Source: Comamonas endophytica (lineage in GTDB: Bacteria; Pseudomonadota; Gammaproteobacteria; Burkholderiales; Burkholderiaceae_C). Taken from it: a stretch of DNA of 64,000 bases. The position numbers were made by a program, and so were the translations under genes. Position 1 is the first letter of the stretch; each line of letters starts with the position of its first letter. Below the pieces are notes generated by a model. It saw nothing but the letters and a program-made list of their open reading frames with translations. It was not told the DNA's origin and did no database searches. This document shows, piece after piece, positions 29,227 through 37,775 of the stretch. The stretch lies in the NCBI RefSeq assembly GCF_023634805.2, contig NZ_CP106881.1, forward strand, positions 2,090,001-2,154,000, written 5' to 3'.

Positions 29227-29564
29227 GCCGCGCAATCGACAAGGTGCCGCACTGCACCACAATGACCGAAGTGCGCCAGGGCGTGAATGCCCTGGACGAC
29301 ATCCTGGTGCCGCTGCTGGTGCAGCGCAGCGGCTTCATGACCCAGGCGGCGCGCGTGAAGAACGACGCGCAGCTGGTGCGCGACGAGGCGCGCATCCAGG
29401 CCGTCGTGGACCGCGTGCGCGAGCGCGCCGTCGCCGAGGGCGGCGATCCGGCGCTCATCGAGCAGCTGTACCGCGGCATGATGGAGCTGTTCATCGCCTA
29501 TGAGCACCAGGAACTGGCGCGCCAGCGTGCCGAGGGTCTCGCGCCCAAGAGCGGCCAGGAGTGA
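29223..29564 (+). CDS. Chorismate mutase (AroQ fold) embedded in the trp operon
   Basis: 113 residues, all alpha, with AroQ-type features: an early [23 protein letters not shown] helix and a [13 protein letters not shown] segment with conserved Arg and Glu. It would convert chorismate to prephenate, the committed step for Phe and Tyr, although an isochorismate-pyruvate lyase-like role cannot be excluded. It overlaps trpE by 4 bp and ends 4 nt before trpG. It is odd to find it between the two anthranilate synthase subunits, which compete for the same substrate. Confidence 0.85.
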   Translation: MSRAIDKVPHCTTMTEVRQGVNALDDILVPLLVQRSGFMTQAARVKNDAQLVRDEARIQAVVDRVRERAVAEGGDPALIEQLYRGMMELFIAYEHQELARQRAEGLAPKSGQE

Positions 29565-29568
29565 TGCA

Positions 29569-30153
29569 ATGAAACTGCTGATGATCGACAACTACGACAG
29601 CTTCACCTACAACATCGTCCAGTACTTCGGTGAACTGGGCGCAGAGGTCAGCGTGGTGCGCAACGACGAGATCACGCTCGAGGAGCTGCAGGCGCGCATG
29701 CAGGCCGAAGGCATCGAGCGGCTGGTGATCTCGCCCGGCCCCTGCTCGCCGGCCGAGGCGGGCATCTCGGTCGAGGCGATCCGCCATTTCGCCGGGAAGA
29801 TGCCGATCCTGGGCGTGTGCCTGGGCCACCAGAGCATCGGCGCGGCATTCGGCGGGCGCATCGTGCGCGCGCAGCAGCAGATGCATGGCAAGACCAGCGT
29901 CATCACCACCACGCAGTCGGGCGTGTTCGCCGAGCTGCCGCAGCAGTTCACCGTCAACCGCTACCACTCGCTGGTCATCGAGCAGGACAGCCTGCCCGAG
30001 GTGCTGGAAGTCACCGCCACCAGCGAAGATGGCGAGATCCAGGGCGTGCGCCACCGCGAGCTCGCCATCCAGGGCGTGCAGTTCCACCCCGAAAGCATCC
30101 TCACCGAGCACGGCCACGCGATGCTGCGCAATTTCCTGGAACAGAAGGCTTGA
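29569..30153 (+). CDS. trpG: Anthranilate synthase component II (glutamine amidotransferase)
   Basis: 194 residues, class I glutamine amidotransferase. Features are [16 protein letters not shown] at the start, the nucleophile Cys in GVCLGHQ near residue 83, and a catalytic His-Glu in the [13 protein letters not shown] block. It supplies ammonia to TrpE and, in many bacteria, also to PabB. The ATG at 29569 follows the mutase stop at once. trpD begins 8 nt after its stop. Confidence 0.95.
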   Translation: MKLLMIDNYDSFTYNIVQYFGELGAEVSVVRNDEITLEELQARMQAEGIERLVISPGPCSPAEAGISVEAIRHFAGKMPILGVCLGHQSIGAAFGGRIVRAQQQMHGKTSVITTTQSGVFAELPQQFTVNRYHSLVIEQDSLPEVLEVTATSEDGEIQGVRHRELAIQGVQFHPESILTEHGHAMLRNFLEQKA

Positions 30154-30161
30154 ATCCCGGC

Positions 30162-31205
30162 ATGAAACACATCACCCCCCAGGAAGCGCTGCAGCGCACC
30201 ATCGAGCACCGCGAGATCTTCCATGACGAGATGCTGCACCTGATGCGCATGATCATGGGCGGCGAGATGTCGCCGCTGATGACCGCGGCCATCCTCACCG
30301 GCCTGCGCGTGAAGAAGGAGACCATCGGCGAGATCACGGCCGCGGCCCAGGTCATGCGCGAGTTCTCGCTGCGCGTGCAGGTCGCCGACACCACCCACCT
30401 GGTGGACATCGTCGGCACCGGCGGCGACGGCGCCAACACCTTCAACATCTCGACCTGCTCGATGTTCGTGATCGCCGCGGCCGGCGGAAAAGTGAGCAAG
30501 CATGGCGGGCGCAGCGTCTCGAGCAAGAGCGGCAGCGCCGATGCGATGGAGGCGCTGGGCGTCAACCTGAACCTGTCGGCCGAAGCCATTGCCGAATGCA
30601 TTGCCGAGGTCGGCATCGGCTTCATGTTCGCTCCCAACCACCACCCGGCGATGAAGAACGTGGCCGCGGTGCGCAAGGAGCTGGGCGTGCGCACGCTGTT
30701 CAATATCCTCGGGCCGCTCACCAACCCGGCCAGCGCGCCGAACATCCTGATGGGCGTGTTCCACGAGGACCTGGTCGGCATCCAGGTGCGCGCGCTGCAG
30801 CGCCTGGGCGCCGAGCATGCGCTGGTGGTCTACGGGCGCGATGGGCTCGACGAGATCAGCCTGGGCGCCAGCACCCTGGTCGGCGAGCTGCGCGACGGCG
30901 CGGTGCATGAATACGAGATCCACCCCGAGGACTTCGGCCTGCAGATGGCCAGCACGCGCTCGCTGCGCGTCGAGAATCCCGAGCAGTCGCAGGCCATGCT
31001 GCGCGGCGTGCTGCAGGGCGCGAAGGGCCCGGCGCGCGACATCGTCTGCCTGAATGCCGGCGCGGCGCTGTATGCCGCGAACGTCGTGCCCAGCATTGGC
31101 GAGGGCCTGGCGCGCGCGCAGCAGGTGATCGACAGCGGCGCGGCGCAGGCCAAGCTCGAGCAGCTGGTCGCCAAGTCGCAGGCGCTGAGCACGCCCGCTC
31201 TTTGA
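30162..31205 (+). CDS. trpD: Anthranilate phosphoribosyltransferase
   Basis: 347 residues. The PRPP-binding motif [11 protein letters not shown] lies near residue 87, followed by [15 protein letters not shown], a [10 protein letters not shown] segment and GRDGLDEIS. It transfers phosphoribose to anthranilate, the second step of tryptophan synthesis. It stands as a monofunctional enzyme, separate from trpG. The start at 30162 is 8 nt after trpG; trpC follows after 25 nt. Confidence 0.96.
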   Translation: MKHITPQEALQRTIEHREIFHDEMLHLMRMIMGGEMSPLMTAAILTGLRVKKETIGEITAAAQVMREFSLRVQVADTTHLVDIVGTGGDGANTFNISTCSMFVIAAAGGKVSKHGGRSVSSKSGSADAMEALGVNLNLSAEAIAECIAEVGIGFMFAPNHHPAMKNVAAVRKELGVRTLFNILGPLTNPASAPNILMGVFHEDLVGIQVRALQRLGAEHALVVYGRDGLDEISLGASTLVGELRDGAVHEYEIHPEDFGLQMASTRSLRVENPEQSQAMLRGVLQGAKGPARDIVCLNAGAALYAANVVPSIGEGLARAQQVIDSGAAQAKLEQLVAKSQALSTPAL

Positions 31206-31230
31206 ATTCCCGAAACATCGAAAGCCAGAC

Positions 31231-32031
31231 ATGTCCGATATCCTCAACAAGATCGTCGCCGTCAAGCGCGAGGAACTTGCCGCCGCCCAGAAGAAGATGC
31301 CGCTGGCCGAGATGCGCCGCGATGCCGAAAGCCGCGTGCTCACGCGCGATTTCGAGGGCGCGCTGCGCGCGAAGATCGCCAAGGGCCAGGCGGCGGTGAT
31401 CGCCGAGGTCAAGAAGGCCAGCCCGTCGAAGGGCGTGATCCGCGCCGATTTCATTCCCGCCGACATCGCGCAAAGCTACGCCGAGGGCGACGGCAAGGTG
31501 AGCGCCGCCTGCCTGTCCGTGCTGACGGACAGGCAGTTCTTCCAGGGCAGCGTCGACTACCTCAAGCAGGCGCGCGCCAGCTGCCTGCTGCCGGTGCTGC
31601 GCAAGGATTTCCTGATCGACCCTTATCAGGTCTACGAATCGCGCGCGATGGGCGCCGACTGCGTGCTGCTGATCGCCGCCTGCCTGGAAGACGCGCAGAT
31701 GGCCGAGATGGAAGCCGTGGCGCACAGCCTCGACATGGCGGTGCTGGTCGAGGTGCATGACGCAGCGGAGCTCGAGCGCGCGCTGCGCCTGAAGACCGCG
31801 CTGCTGGGCATCAACAACCGCAACCTGCGCACCTTCGAAGTCAGCCTGCAGACCACGCTGGAGCTGCAAAAGCAGGTCCCGGCCGACAAGCTGCTGGTCA
31901 CGGAATCAGGCATCCTGACACCGGCCGATGTGAAGCTGCTGCGCGGGGCGGGCGTCAATGCCTTCCTGGTGGGAGAAGCCTTCATGCGTGCCGACGAGCC
32001 AGGCGAAGCCCTGGCGAAGTTATTCGCCTGA
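31231..32031 (+). CDS. trpC: Indole-3-glycerol phosphate synthase
   Basis: 266 residues, a TIM barrel. Motifs are [13 protein letters not shown] near residue 55 (catalytic Glu and Lys), [17 protein letters not shown] near 115, [13 protein letters not shown] near 190, and VTESGI near 225. It closes the pyrrole ring to form indole-3-glycerol phosphate. The gene is monofunctional and not fused to trpF. trpF, trpB and trpA are not in this window, so the pathway is split as usual in betaproteobacteria. Confidence 0.96.
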   Translation: MSDILNKIVAVKREELAAAQKKMPLAEMRRDAESRVLTRDFEGALRAKIAKGQAAVIAEVKKASPSKGVIRADFIPADIAQSYAEGDGKVSAACLSVLTDRQFFQGSVDYLKQARASCLLPVLRKDFLIDPYQVYESRAMGADCVLLIAACLEDAQMAEMEAVAHSLDMAVLVEVHDAAELERALRLKTALLGINNRNLRTFEVSLQTTLELQKQVPADKLLVTESGILTPADVKLLRGAGVNAFLVGEAFMRADEPGEALAKLFA

Positions 32032-32045
32032 ACACCCAAGACGCC

Positions 32046-32771
32046 ATGCACCCATCCTCCGACAGCCCTGCCACCCAACTGCAAAGCGCCAAGCCCAACG
32101 ACTGGCCCGTGGCGCCAGGCTGGCAGCCGCTGGTGGACAGCTTCTTCGCGGGCGCGGTCGGGCAAAAGCTGCTGGCCTTCCTGCAGTCGCGGCTGGATGC
32201 GGGCGCGGTGATCTTCCCGCCGCAGCCGTTGCGCGCGCTGGAGCTCACGCCGCCAGAGTCGGTGCGCGTGGTGATCCTGGGGCAGGACCCGTATCACGGC
32301 CGCGGCCAGGCCGAGGGGCTGGCGTTCTCGGTGGCGCCCGGCGTGCAGCTGCCGCCGTCGCTGCGCAATATCTTCAAGGAGATGCAGCGTGACCTGGGCA
32401 CGCCCATGCCGGCCTTTCCCGTGCCCGGCGGCAGCCTGGCGAAGTGGGCCACGCATGGCGTGCTGCTGCTCAACACCTGCCTGACGGTGGAGGAGGGCCA
32501 GGCCGCCAGCCACAGCAAGCGCGGCTGGGAAGTGCTCACGGACGCCGTCATCCGCCATGTGGCCGAGGGCCCGCATCCCGTGGTCTTCATGCTCTGGGGC
32601 AGCCATGCGCAGTCCAAGCAGGCCTGGATTCCCGCCGATCGCGGCCATCTGGTGCTGACCAGCAACCACCCCTCGCCGCTGTCGGCGCTGCGCCCGCCGG
32701 TGCCGTTCATCGGCAACGGGCATTTCGGCAAGGCGCGCGCGTTCCGGGACGCGCAAAACGGTTCAGCGTGA
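32046..32771 (+). CDS. ung: Uracil-DNA glycosylase
   Basis: 241 residues, family 1 UDG. The water-activating motif GQDPYHGRGQAEGLAFSV lies near residue 79, LLLNTCLTV near 140 and the DNA-intercalation loop HPSPLS near 218. It removes uracil from DNA as the first step of base-excision repair. It begins 14 nt after trpC and is probably read through from the trp operon. Its 3' end overlaps the end of the convergent DMT gene by 9 bp. Confidence 0.96.
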   Translation: MHPSSDSPATQLQSAKPNDWPVAPGWQPLVDSFFAGAVGQKLLAFLQSRLDAGAVIFPPQPLRALELTPPESVRVVILGQDPYHGRGQAEGLAFSVAPGVQLPPSLRNIFKEMQRDLGTPMPAFPVPGGSLAKWATHGVLLLNTCLTVEEGQAASHSKRGWEVLTDAVIRHVAEGPHPVVFMLWGSHAQSKQAWIPADRGHLVLTSNHPSPLSALRPPVPFIGNGHFGKARAFRDAQNGSA

Positions 32772-33662
32772 TTCGCGCAGGCTGAGCCACATGCTGGCCA
32801 GCCCGCACAGCACCACCCCTGCCATGCCGATCAGCGACAACTGGTCCGGCACCTGCCCAAAGAACAGCCAGCCCATGGCCATGGCAAAGCCGATCTGGCT
32901 GTAGAGAAAAGGCGAGACCGTCGCCGGCGTGGCCTTGCGGTAGGCGATCAGCAGCAGCAGGTGGCCGACGCCGCTGCACACGCCCATGACCAGCACCGCG
33001 CCCCAGAGCTGCCAACCGGTCACGCTCTGCCAGAACCAGGGCAGCAGCGGCGCCGTCAGCAGTACCGGCAGCCAGGTCGTATAGAGCTGGGTGGTTGCGG
33101 GTTCGTCCAGGCGCGCCAGGCGGCTGCCCAGCAGCTGGTAGCCAGTGCCGCACAGCAGCAGCGCCATCGGCAGCAGGCTGCGCCAGCCCAGCGGCTGGTC
33201 GGTGCTCTCGGGGCGCACGATCAGGATCACGCAGGCCAGGCCCAGCAGCAGCAATACCAGCCGCGCGCCGCTGACGCGCTCCTTGAACAGCCAGGCCGAT
33301 GCAACGACGATCAGCAGCGGGCTGGCGGACCAGATCGCGGTGAAATTGCCCAGCGGCATGCTCTGGATGCAGAAGAACGCCACGCAGGAAGTGAGAAAGC
33401 CGAATGCCGAGCGGCTGAGCTGGAAGCGCGGATGCTGCGTGCGCAGTATCGACCAGCCATGACGCGGCAGCACCAGCACCGCCGTGACCAGTGCCTGGGC
33501 GGCATAACGCAGCCAGACCACGAGCAGCATGGGCAGGTACTGGCCGCTGAACTTGGTGGCGCTGTCCAGCAGCGCAAACAGCGCGCAGGCGCATACCGTC
33601 AGCCCGATGCCGGCCAGCGCCGAGCGCATGGGCTGGGACAGTCCCGCAAACCAGGAGGACAT
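32763..33662 (-). CDS. DMT superfamily (EamA/RhaT) transporter
   Basis: 299 residues with ten predicted transmembrane helices arranged as two EamA repeats (residues about 15-140 and 160-295), typical of drug/metabolite exporters. Substrate unknown. The start is taken at 33662 (MSSWFAGLSQPM) with an AGGAG-like word upstream; the frame continues without a clear start to 33740. It is divergent from the siderophore transporter and convergent with ung, overlapping it by 9 bp. Confidence 0.88.
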   Translation of the reverse strand: MSSWFAGLSQPMRSALAGIGLTVCACALFALLDSATKFSGQYLPMLLVVWLRYAAQALVTAVLVLPRHGWSILRTQHPRFQLSRSAFGFLTSCVAFFCIQSMPLGNFTAIWSASPLLIVVASAWLFKERVSGARLVLLLLGLACVILIVRPESTDQPLGWRSLLPMALLLCGTGYQLLGSRLARLDEPATTQLYTTWLPVLLTAPLLPWFWQSVTGWQLWGAVLVMGVCSGVGHLLLLIAYRKATPATVSPFLYSQIGFAMAMGWLFFGQVPDQLSLIGMAGVVLCGLASMWLSLRESR

Positions 33663-33798
33663 CGCTCCCACCCTCTCTTTGAATGAATTGGCCGCGACCT
33701 CGGGGCCAGAACGCATTCTAGGCCCTGGTCGGCACCTCAACCATGAACCTCTTGTGGGTCCATTGGCCTACGGGTCAACCCTGGTTTTGCTTCACGGA

Positions 33799-33817
33799 CA
33801 TAATGATAATTGTTCGC
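33799..33817 (+). promoter_or_regulatory. Candidate Fur box upstream of the siderophore transporter
   Basis: A 19-mer beginning CATAATGATAATTG matches the consensus GATAATGATAATCATTATC at 14 of 19 positions, including 11 in a row. It is 80 nt before the substrate-binding protein start, as expected for iron-repressed import genes. Confidence 0.75.
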
Positions 33818-33896
33818 ATGTGGGGCGCCTGGGGTACAGGCCGTGCCTTCCATCGCGGACCATTTTTTTGCCAGTCAATGTGAGAAGGACCGGGTT

Positions 33897-34847
33897 ATGA
33901 CGTTTTCCGTGGCGCGCCGCCAGGCGCTGGGACGCTTGGGACAGTGGGGTGTGGTGTTGGGCATGGCCGGCGGCGCTGCCGCGGGATGGGCCGCCGAGAC
34001 CGTGACCGTCAAGGACAACACGGGCGAAGTGCGCGTGCCGCTGAAGCCGAAGACCGTGCTGGTGCTGGATCTGGCGGCGCTGGACATCATCCAGGCGCTG
34101 GGCGCCGAAGTCCAGGGCATCCCCAACCAGAAGCTGCCGCCGCTGTTCGACCAGCGCTATTCCGACAGCGCCAGGTACCCTCACATCGGCAGCCTGTTCG
34201 AGCCGGACTATGAAAAGATCCGCACGCTCAAGCCCGACCTGATCATTGCCGGCAACCGCTCGCTGCCGAAGATCGAGGAGCTCCGGAAGTTCGCGCCGGT
34301 GCTGGACGTCACGGTGGACAACCAGCAGCAGCTCGACCATGTCTACCGCAACATCCGCGCGATTGCCGCCATTTACGGCCTGAAGGACAAGGGCGAGGCC
34401 GAGATCCAGTCCGTGGAGAAGGCCGTGGCCGATCTGCGCGTGAAGGCGGCCCGGCAGGGCCCGGGCCTGTTCCTGATGACCAATGGCGGCAAGCTCAGCG
34501 TCTATGGCCCGGGTTCGCGCTTCGACATGCTCTACACGGTGTTCGGCCTGAAGCCGCTGCCGCAGAAGATCGAGGTCTCCAAGCACGGCCAGGCGGTGTC
34601 CTTCGAGTACCTGCTCAAGGCCAATCCCGAGTGGCTGTTCGTGCTGGACCGCGACGCCGCCATCGGCCGCGAAGGCGCTGCCGCGCAGAAGCTGCTGGAC
34701 AACAGGCTGGTGCAGGCGACCAAGGCCTGGCGCAACAAGCAGGTGGTGTATCTCAATGCCGCCAACTGGTATCTGCTTTCCAACGCCGGCCCCAGCGCTT
34801 TGAAGGCCAACATCCAGCAACTCTCGGATGCCTTCTCCCGCAGTTAA
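33897..34847 (+). CDS. Siderophore ABC transporter substrate-binding protein
   Basis: 316 residues. A signal peptide (about residues 1-36, with an Arg-Arg pair) is followed by a class III periplasmic binding fold (VLVLDLAALDIIQALGAEVQGIP, IRTLKPDLIIAGNRS, NPEWLFVLDRDAAIG). It resembles the FatB/CeuE/VctP group that binds ferric catecholate or hydroxamate siderophores in the periplasm. No lipobox Cys is seen, so it is probably soluble. It heads a four-gene importer behind a Fur box. No TonB-dependent receptor or siderophore synthesis gene is nearby. Confidence 0.9.
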   Translation: MTFSVARRQALGRLGQWGVVLGMAGGAAAGWAAETVTVKDNTGEVRVPLKPKTVLVLDLAALDIIQALGAEVQGIPNQKLPPLFDQRYSDSARYPHIGSLFEPDYEKIRTLKPDLIIAGNRSLPKIEELRKFAPVLDVTVDNQQQLDHVYRNIRAIAAIYGLKDKGEAEIQSVEKAVADLRVKAARQGPGLFLMTNGGKLSVYGPGSRFDMLYTVFGLKPLPQKIEVSKHGQAVSFEYLLKANPEWLFVLDRDAAIGREGAAAQKLLDNRLVQATKAWRNKQVVYLNAANWYLLSNAGPSALKANIQQLSDAFSRS

Positions 34848-35895
34848 GCCGCCCGCAGCCAAGCTGCCTGCAGCCAAGCTACCTGCAGCCCAGCTGCCCG
34901 CAGCCCGGCCGGGCGCCACTGCGCCCGGCTCCTTTGTCACGGCGTGGGCCGGGGCCCTAGTGGCCCTTCTTGCATTGGCGCTGTGGAGCCTGTCGGTCGG
35001 GGTGAGCGACGTGTCGTGGAACACGCTGTGGTCCTCGAGCGAGGACGACATGGTCGCCCAGGTGCTGCTCTACAGCCGCGTGCCGCGCACGCTGGCGCTG
35101 GTGCTCGCGGGCTCCTCGATGGCCGTGGCCGGGCTGCTGATGCAGATGCTGGCGCGCAACCACTTCGTCGAGCCTTCCACGGTGGGCACGGTCGAGTCCG
35201 CGACGCTGGGCATGCTGATGATGGCGCTGTGGGCGCCCGACTGGTCGGTCTGGGCCAAGATGGGTTTTGCGGCGCTGATGGCGCTGGCGGGCACGGCGCT
35301 GTTCCTGGCCGTGCTGTCGCGCGTGAAGCTGCGCTCGGCCTGGATCGTGCCGCTGGTCGGCCTGGTGCTGGCCGGCGTGATCGATGCGGGAGCGACCTTC
35401 TTCGCCTACCAGCACGACATGATCCAGTCGCTGCGTGCCTGGGCCAATGGCGACTTTTCGGTGGTGGTGGAGGGGCGCTACGAGATGCTCTGGCTGTCGC
35501 TGGGCGTGACGCTGCTGGCCTGCCTTGCGGCCGATCGCTTCACCGTCGCCGGGCTGGGCGAATCCTTTGCCACCAATCTCGGGCTGAACTACCAGCGCCT
35601 GGTCTGGCAGGGCCTGGTGGTGGTGGCCGTGGTCACGGCCTGCGTGGTGGTCACCGTGGGCAGCATTCCCTTTGTCGGGCTGATCGTGCCGAATGTCGTG
35701 CGCCTGATCGTTGGCGACAATGTGCGCCGCAGCGTGCTGTGGGTGGCGATGGCCGGCGCCGGGCTGACGCTGCTGTGCGACCTGATCGGCCGGCTGGTGA
35801 TCGCGCCCTATGAGATCCCCGTGGGCACGGTGATGGGCGTGGTGGGCAGCGCGCTGTTTCTCATCCTGATCGTGCGCCGACGTCGCATAGGCTGA
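34828..35895 (+). CDS. Siderophore ABC transporter permease (FecCD family, first subunit)
   Basis: 355 residues as called, with about nine transmembrane helices and the FecCD pattern (RVPRTLALVLAGSSMAVAGLLMQ and GSIPFVGLIVPNVVRL). The ATG at 34828 overlaps the binding-protein gene by 20 bp. The first ~30 residues are a Lys/Leu/Pro/Ala repeat encoded by a 15-bp tandem repeat (34840-34914) that starts inside the overlap, so this N-terminal tail is a local expansion, not conserved protein. A later start seems unlikely because no suitable codon precedes the first helix. Confidence 0.88.
   Translation: MPSPAVKPPAAKLPAAKLPAAQLPAARPGATAPGSFVTAWAGALVALLALALWSLSVGVSDVSWNTLWSSSEDDMVAQVLLYSRVPRTLALVLAGSSMAVAGLLMQMLARNHFVEPSTVGTVESATLGMLMMALWAPDWSVWAKMGFAALMALAGTALFLAVLSRVKLRSAWIVPLVGLVLAGVIDAGATFFAYQHDMIQSLRAWANGDFSVVVEGRYEMLWLSLGVTLLACLAADRFTVAGLGESFATNLGLNYQRLVWQGLVVVAVVTACVVVTVGSIPFVGLIVPNVVRLIVGDNVRRSVLWVAMAGAGLTLLCDLIGRLVIAPYEIPVGTVMGVVGSALFLILIVRRRRIG
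34840..34914 (+). repeat. 15-bp tandem repeat at the binding-protein/permease junction
   Basis: Five imperfect 15-bp units: GCAGTTAAGCCGCCC, GCAGCCAAGCTGCCT, GCAGCCAAGCTACCT, GCAGCCCAGCTGCCC and GCAGCCCGGCCGGGC. The first unit contains the stop codon of the binding protein. Being a multiple of three, the array keeps the permease frame and encodes a five-residue repeat of the type A-A-K-L-P. Confidence 0.85.
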
Positions 35896-35896
35896 A

Positions 35897-36901
35897 ATGG
35901 AAAACACAACGCAAATCGCCGCGCCGCGCGCGCCGACCTGGGCCGGGCGCTGGCAGATGCCCGGGTTCCGCCTGGGCCTGCTGGCGCTGCTGGCCGTGCT
36001 GGCGGGCGCGGCCTTCATGACGGTGGGCGTGCAGACCGACTGGGCCTTCGTGCTCGGGCACCGCGGCGTCAAGCTGCTGACGATGCTGGTCGTCGCCGGC
36101 GCCATCGGCATGTCCACCGTGGTCTTCCAGACCATCACCCACAACACCATCCTCACGCCCTCGATCATGGGGCTCGATGCGCTCTACCAGTTCCTGCAGG
36201 CGCTGCTGGTGCTGCTGCTGGGCGCGTCCGGCGTCGTGGCCTGGGGCGTGCTGCCCAAGTACCTGCTGGAGATCGGGCTGATGGTGGGTTTCAGCGTGCT
36301 GCTGATGCGCTGGCTGTTCACCGGCCACGCCAGCAGCCTGCACCTGATGCTGCTGGTCGGCATGGTCGGCGGCATCCTGCTGCGCAGCCTGACCAGCTTT
36401 GCCATGCGCATGATCGATCCGAACGAGTTCGCGACGCTGCAGGACCGGATGTTCGCGAATTTCAACTCCATCCAGCTGCAGCTGCTGTGGCCGTCCATGG
36501 CGCTGATGCTGCTGGGCACGGCCTGGATCTGGCGCCGGCGCCATGTGCTGGACGTGCTGGCGCTGGGCCGCGACGTGGCGGTGAACCTGGGCGTGAACTA
36601 CCAGCGGCAGGTGCTGCAGCTGCTGGTGGTGATGGCATGCCTTGTCGCGGTCTCGACGGCGCTGGTCGGGCCGGTGACCTTCTTCGGGCTGCTGGTGAGC
36701 AACATGGCCTACCAGTCGATGGGCACGCGCCGCCACCGCTGGGTGCTGCCCGCGGCGGTGCTCTGGGGCGTGGTGCTGCTGCTGGGCGGCCAGGTGATTC
36801 TCGAGCAGGTGTTCGCGTTCAACACCGCGCTGTCCATCGTCGTCGAGTTCCTCGGCGGCATGGTGTTCATTTATTTGCTGATGCGCAAGGGCAAGACATG
36901 A
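35897..36901 (+). CDS. Siderophore ABC transporter permease (FecCD family, second subunit)
   Basis: 334 residues with about nine transmembrane helices. FecCD features include MLVVAGAIGMSTVVFQTITHN near residue 62 and LVGPVTFFGLLVSNMAYQ near 253. It pairs with the first permease to form the membrane channel. It begins one base after that gene and overlaps the ATPase gene by 4 bp (ATGA), so all three are translated from one mRNA. Confidence 0.9.
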   Translation: MENTTQIAAPRAPTWAGRWQMPGFRLGLLALLAVLAGAAFMTVGVQTDWAFVLGHRGVKLLTMLVVAGAIGMSTVVFQTITHNTILTPSIMGLDALYQFLQALLVLLLGASGVVAWGVLPKYLLEIGLMVGFSVLLMRWLFTGHASSLHLMLLVGMVGGILLRSLTSFAMRMIDPNEFATLQDRMFANFNSIQLQLLWPSMALMLLGTAWIWRRRHVLDVLALGRDVAVNLGVNYQRQVLQLLVVMACLVAVSTALVGPVTFFGLLVSNMAYQSMGTRRHRWVLPAAVLWGVVLLLGGQVILEQVFAFNTALSIVVEFLGGMVFIYLLMRKGKT

Positions 36902-37656
36902 TCGACGCACGCGATGTGGTCAAGCGCCACGGTGGCACCACGGTGCTGCACGGGGTGTCGCTGCAGATTCCCAAGGGCAAGTTCACGGCCATCATCGGCC
37001 CCAACGGCGCGGGCAAGTCGACGCTGCTGTCGCTGGTCAGCCGGCTTATGCCCATGAGCGGCGGCTCAGTGAGCGTCGACGGGCTGGATGTGGCGACGAC
37101 GGCCAGCGATGCGATGTCGCGCGTCATGGCCATCCTGCGCCAGGACAACCAGTCGGCGCTGCGACTGACGGTGCGCGATCTGGTGGGCTTCGGCCGCTTT
37201 CCGCACAGCAAGGGGCGGCTCACCGTGGAGGACCTGCGGCATGTGGAGGATGCGCTCGACTACCTGCAGCTGCAGCCGCTGGCCGAGCGCTTTCTCGACG
37301 AGCTCTCGGGCGGCCAGCGCCAGCGCGCGTATATCGCGATGGTGCTGTGCCAGGACACGCCCTACATGCTGCTGGACGAGCCGCTGAACAACCTCGACAT
37401 GGCGCACGCCGTGGCCATGATGAAGCTGCTGCGCCGCGCTGTCGAGGAACGCGGCAAGACGGTGGTGGTAGTGCTGCACGACATCAATTTCGCATCCTGC
37501 TATGCCGACCACATCATCGCCATGAAGGACGGAGCGGTGGCGCATGAAGGCCCGCCGTCACAGGTGGTGCAGGGCGGGGTGCTGTCGGCGCTGTATGGGA
37601 TCGATGTGTCGGTGCATGAGGTCAAGGGGCAACGCTTGTGTCACTATTTCGCGTAA
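36898..37656 (+). CDS. Siderophore ABC transporter ATP-binding protein
   Basis: 252 residues. Walker A GPNGAGKST at residues 34-42, Q-loop LRQDNQS, signature LSGGQRQR, Walker B YMLLDEP and the H-loop VLHDINFA are all intact. It is similar to the FecE/FepC/VctC group and drives ferric-siderophore uptake with the two upstream permeases. It is the last gene of the Fur-boxed operon; a REP-like element follows immediately after its stop. Confidence 0.93.
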   Translation: MIDARDVVKRHGGTTVLHGVSLQIPKGKFTAIIGPNGAGKSTLLSLVSRLMPMSGGSVSVDGLDVATTASDAMSRVMAILRQDNQSALRLTVRDLVGFGRFPHSKGRLTVEDLRHVEDALDYLQLQPLAERFLDELSGGQRQRAYIAMVLCQDTPYMLLDEPLNNLDMAHAVAMMKLLRRAVEERGKTVVVVLHDINFASCYADHIIAMKDGAVAHEGPPSQVVQGGVLSALYGIDVSVHEVKGQRLCHYFA

Positions 37657-37745
37657 TGGCCGTCCATCCTTCGGCAGGCTCAGGACGAACGGTGGTTGTC
37701 CGTTCGTCCTGATCCTGAGCGTGTCGAAGGATCGAAGGGCCTGTC
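37657..37745. repeat. REP-like element, near-perfect hairpin copy E
   Basis: Left arm GGCCGTCCATCCTTCGGCAG plus GCTCAGGACGAACGG; right arm CCGTTCGTCCTGATCCTGAG plus CGTGTCGAAGGATCGAAGG. The core CAGGACGAACGG (37681-37692) and CCGTTCGTCCTG (37700-37711) is a perfect 12-bp stem with a 7-nt loop. It starts 1 nt after the ATPase stop and lies between convergent gene ends (queA ends at 37776). Confidence 0.87.
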
Positions 37746-37775
37746 CTAAAGTAAACCCCTGCCGTCCCGCCACGC

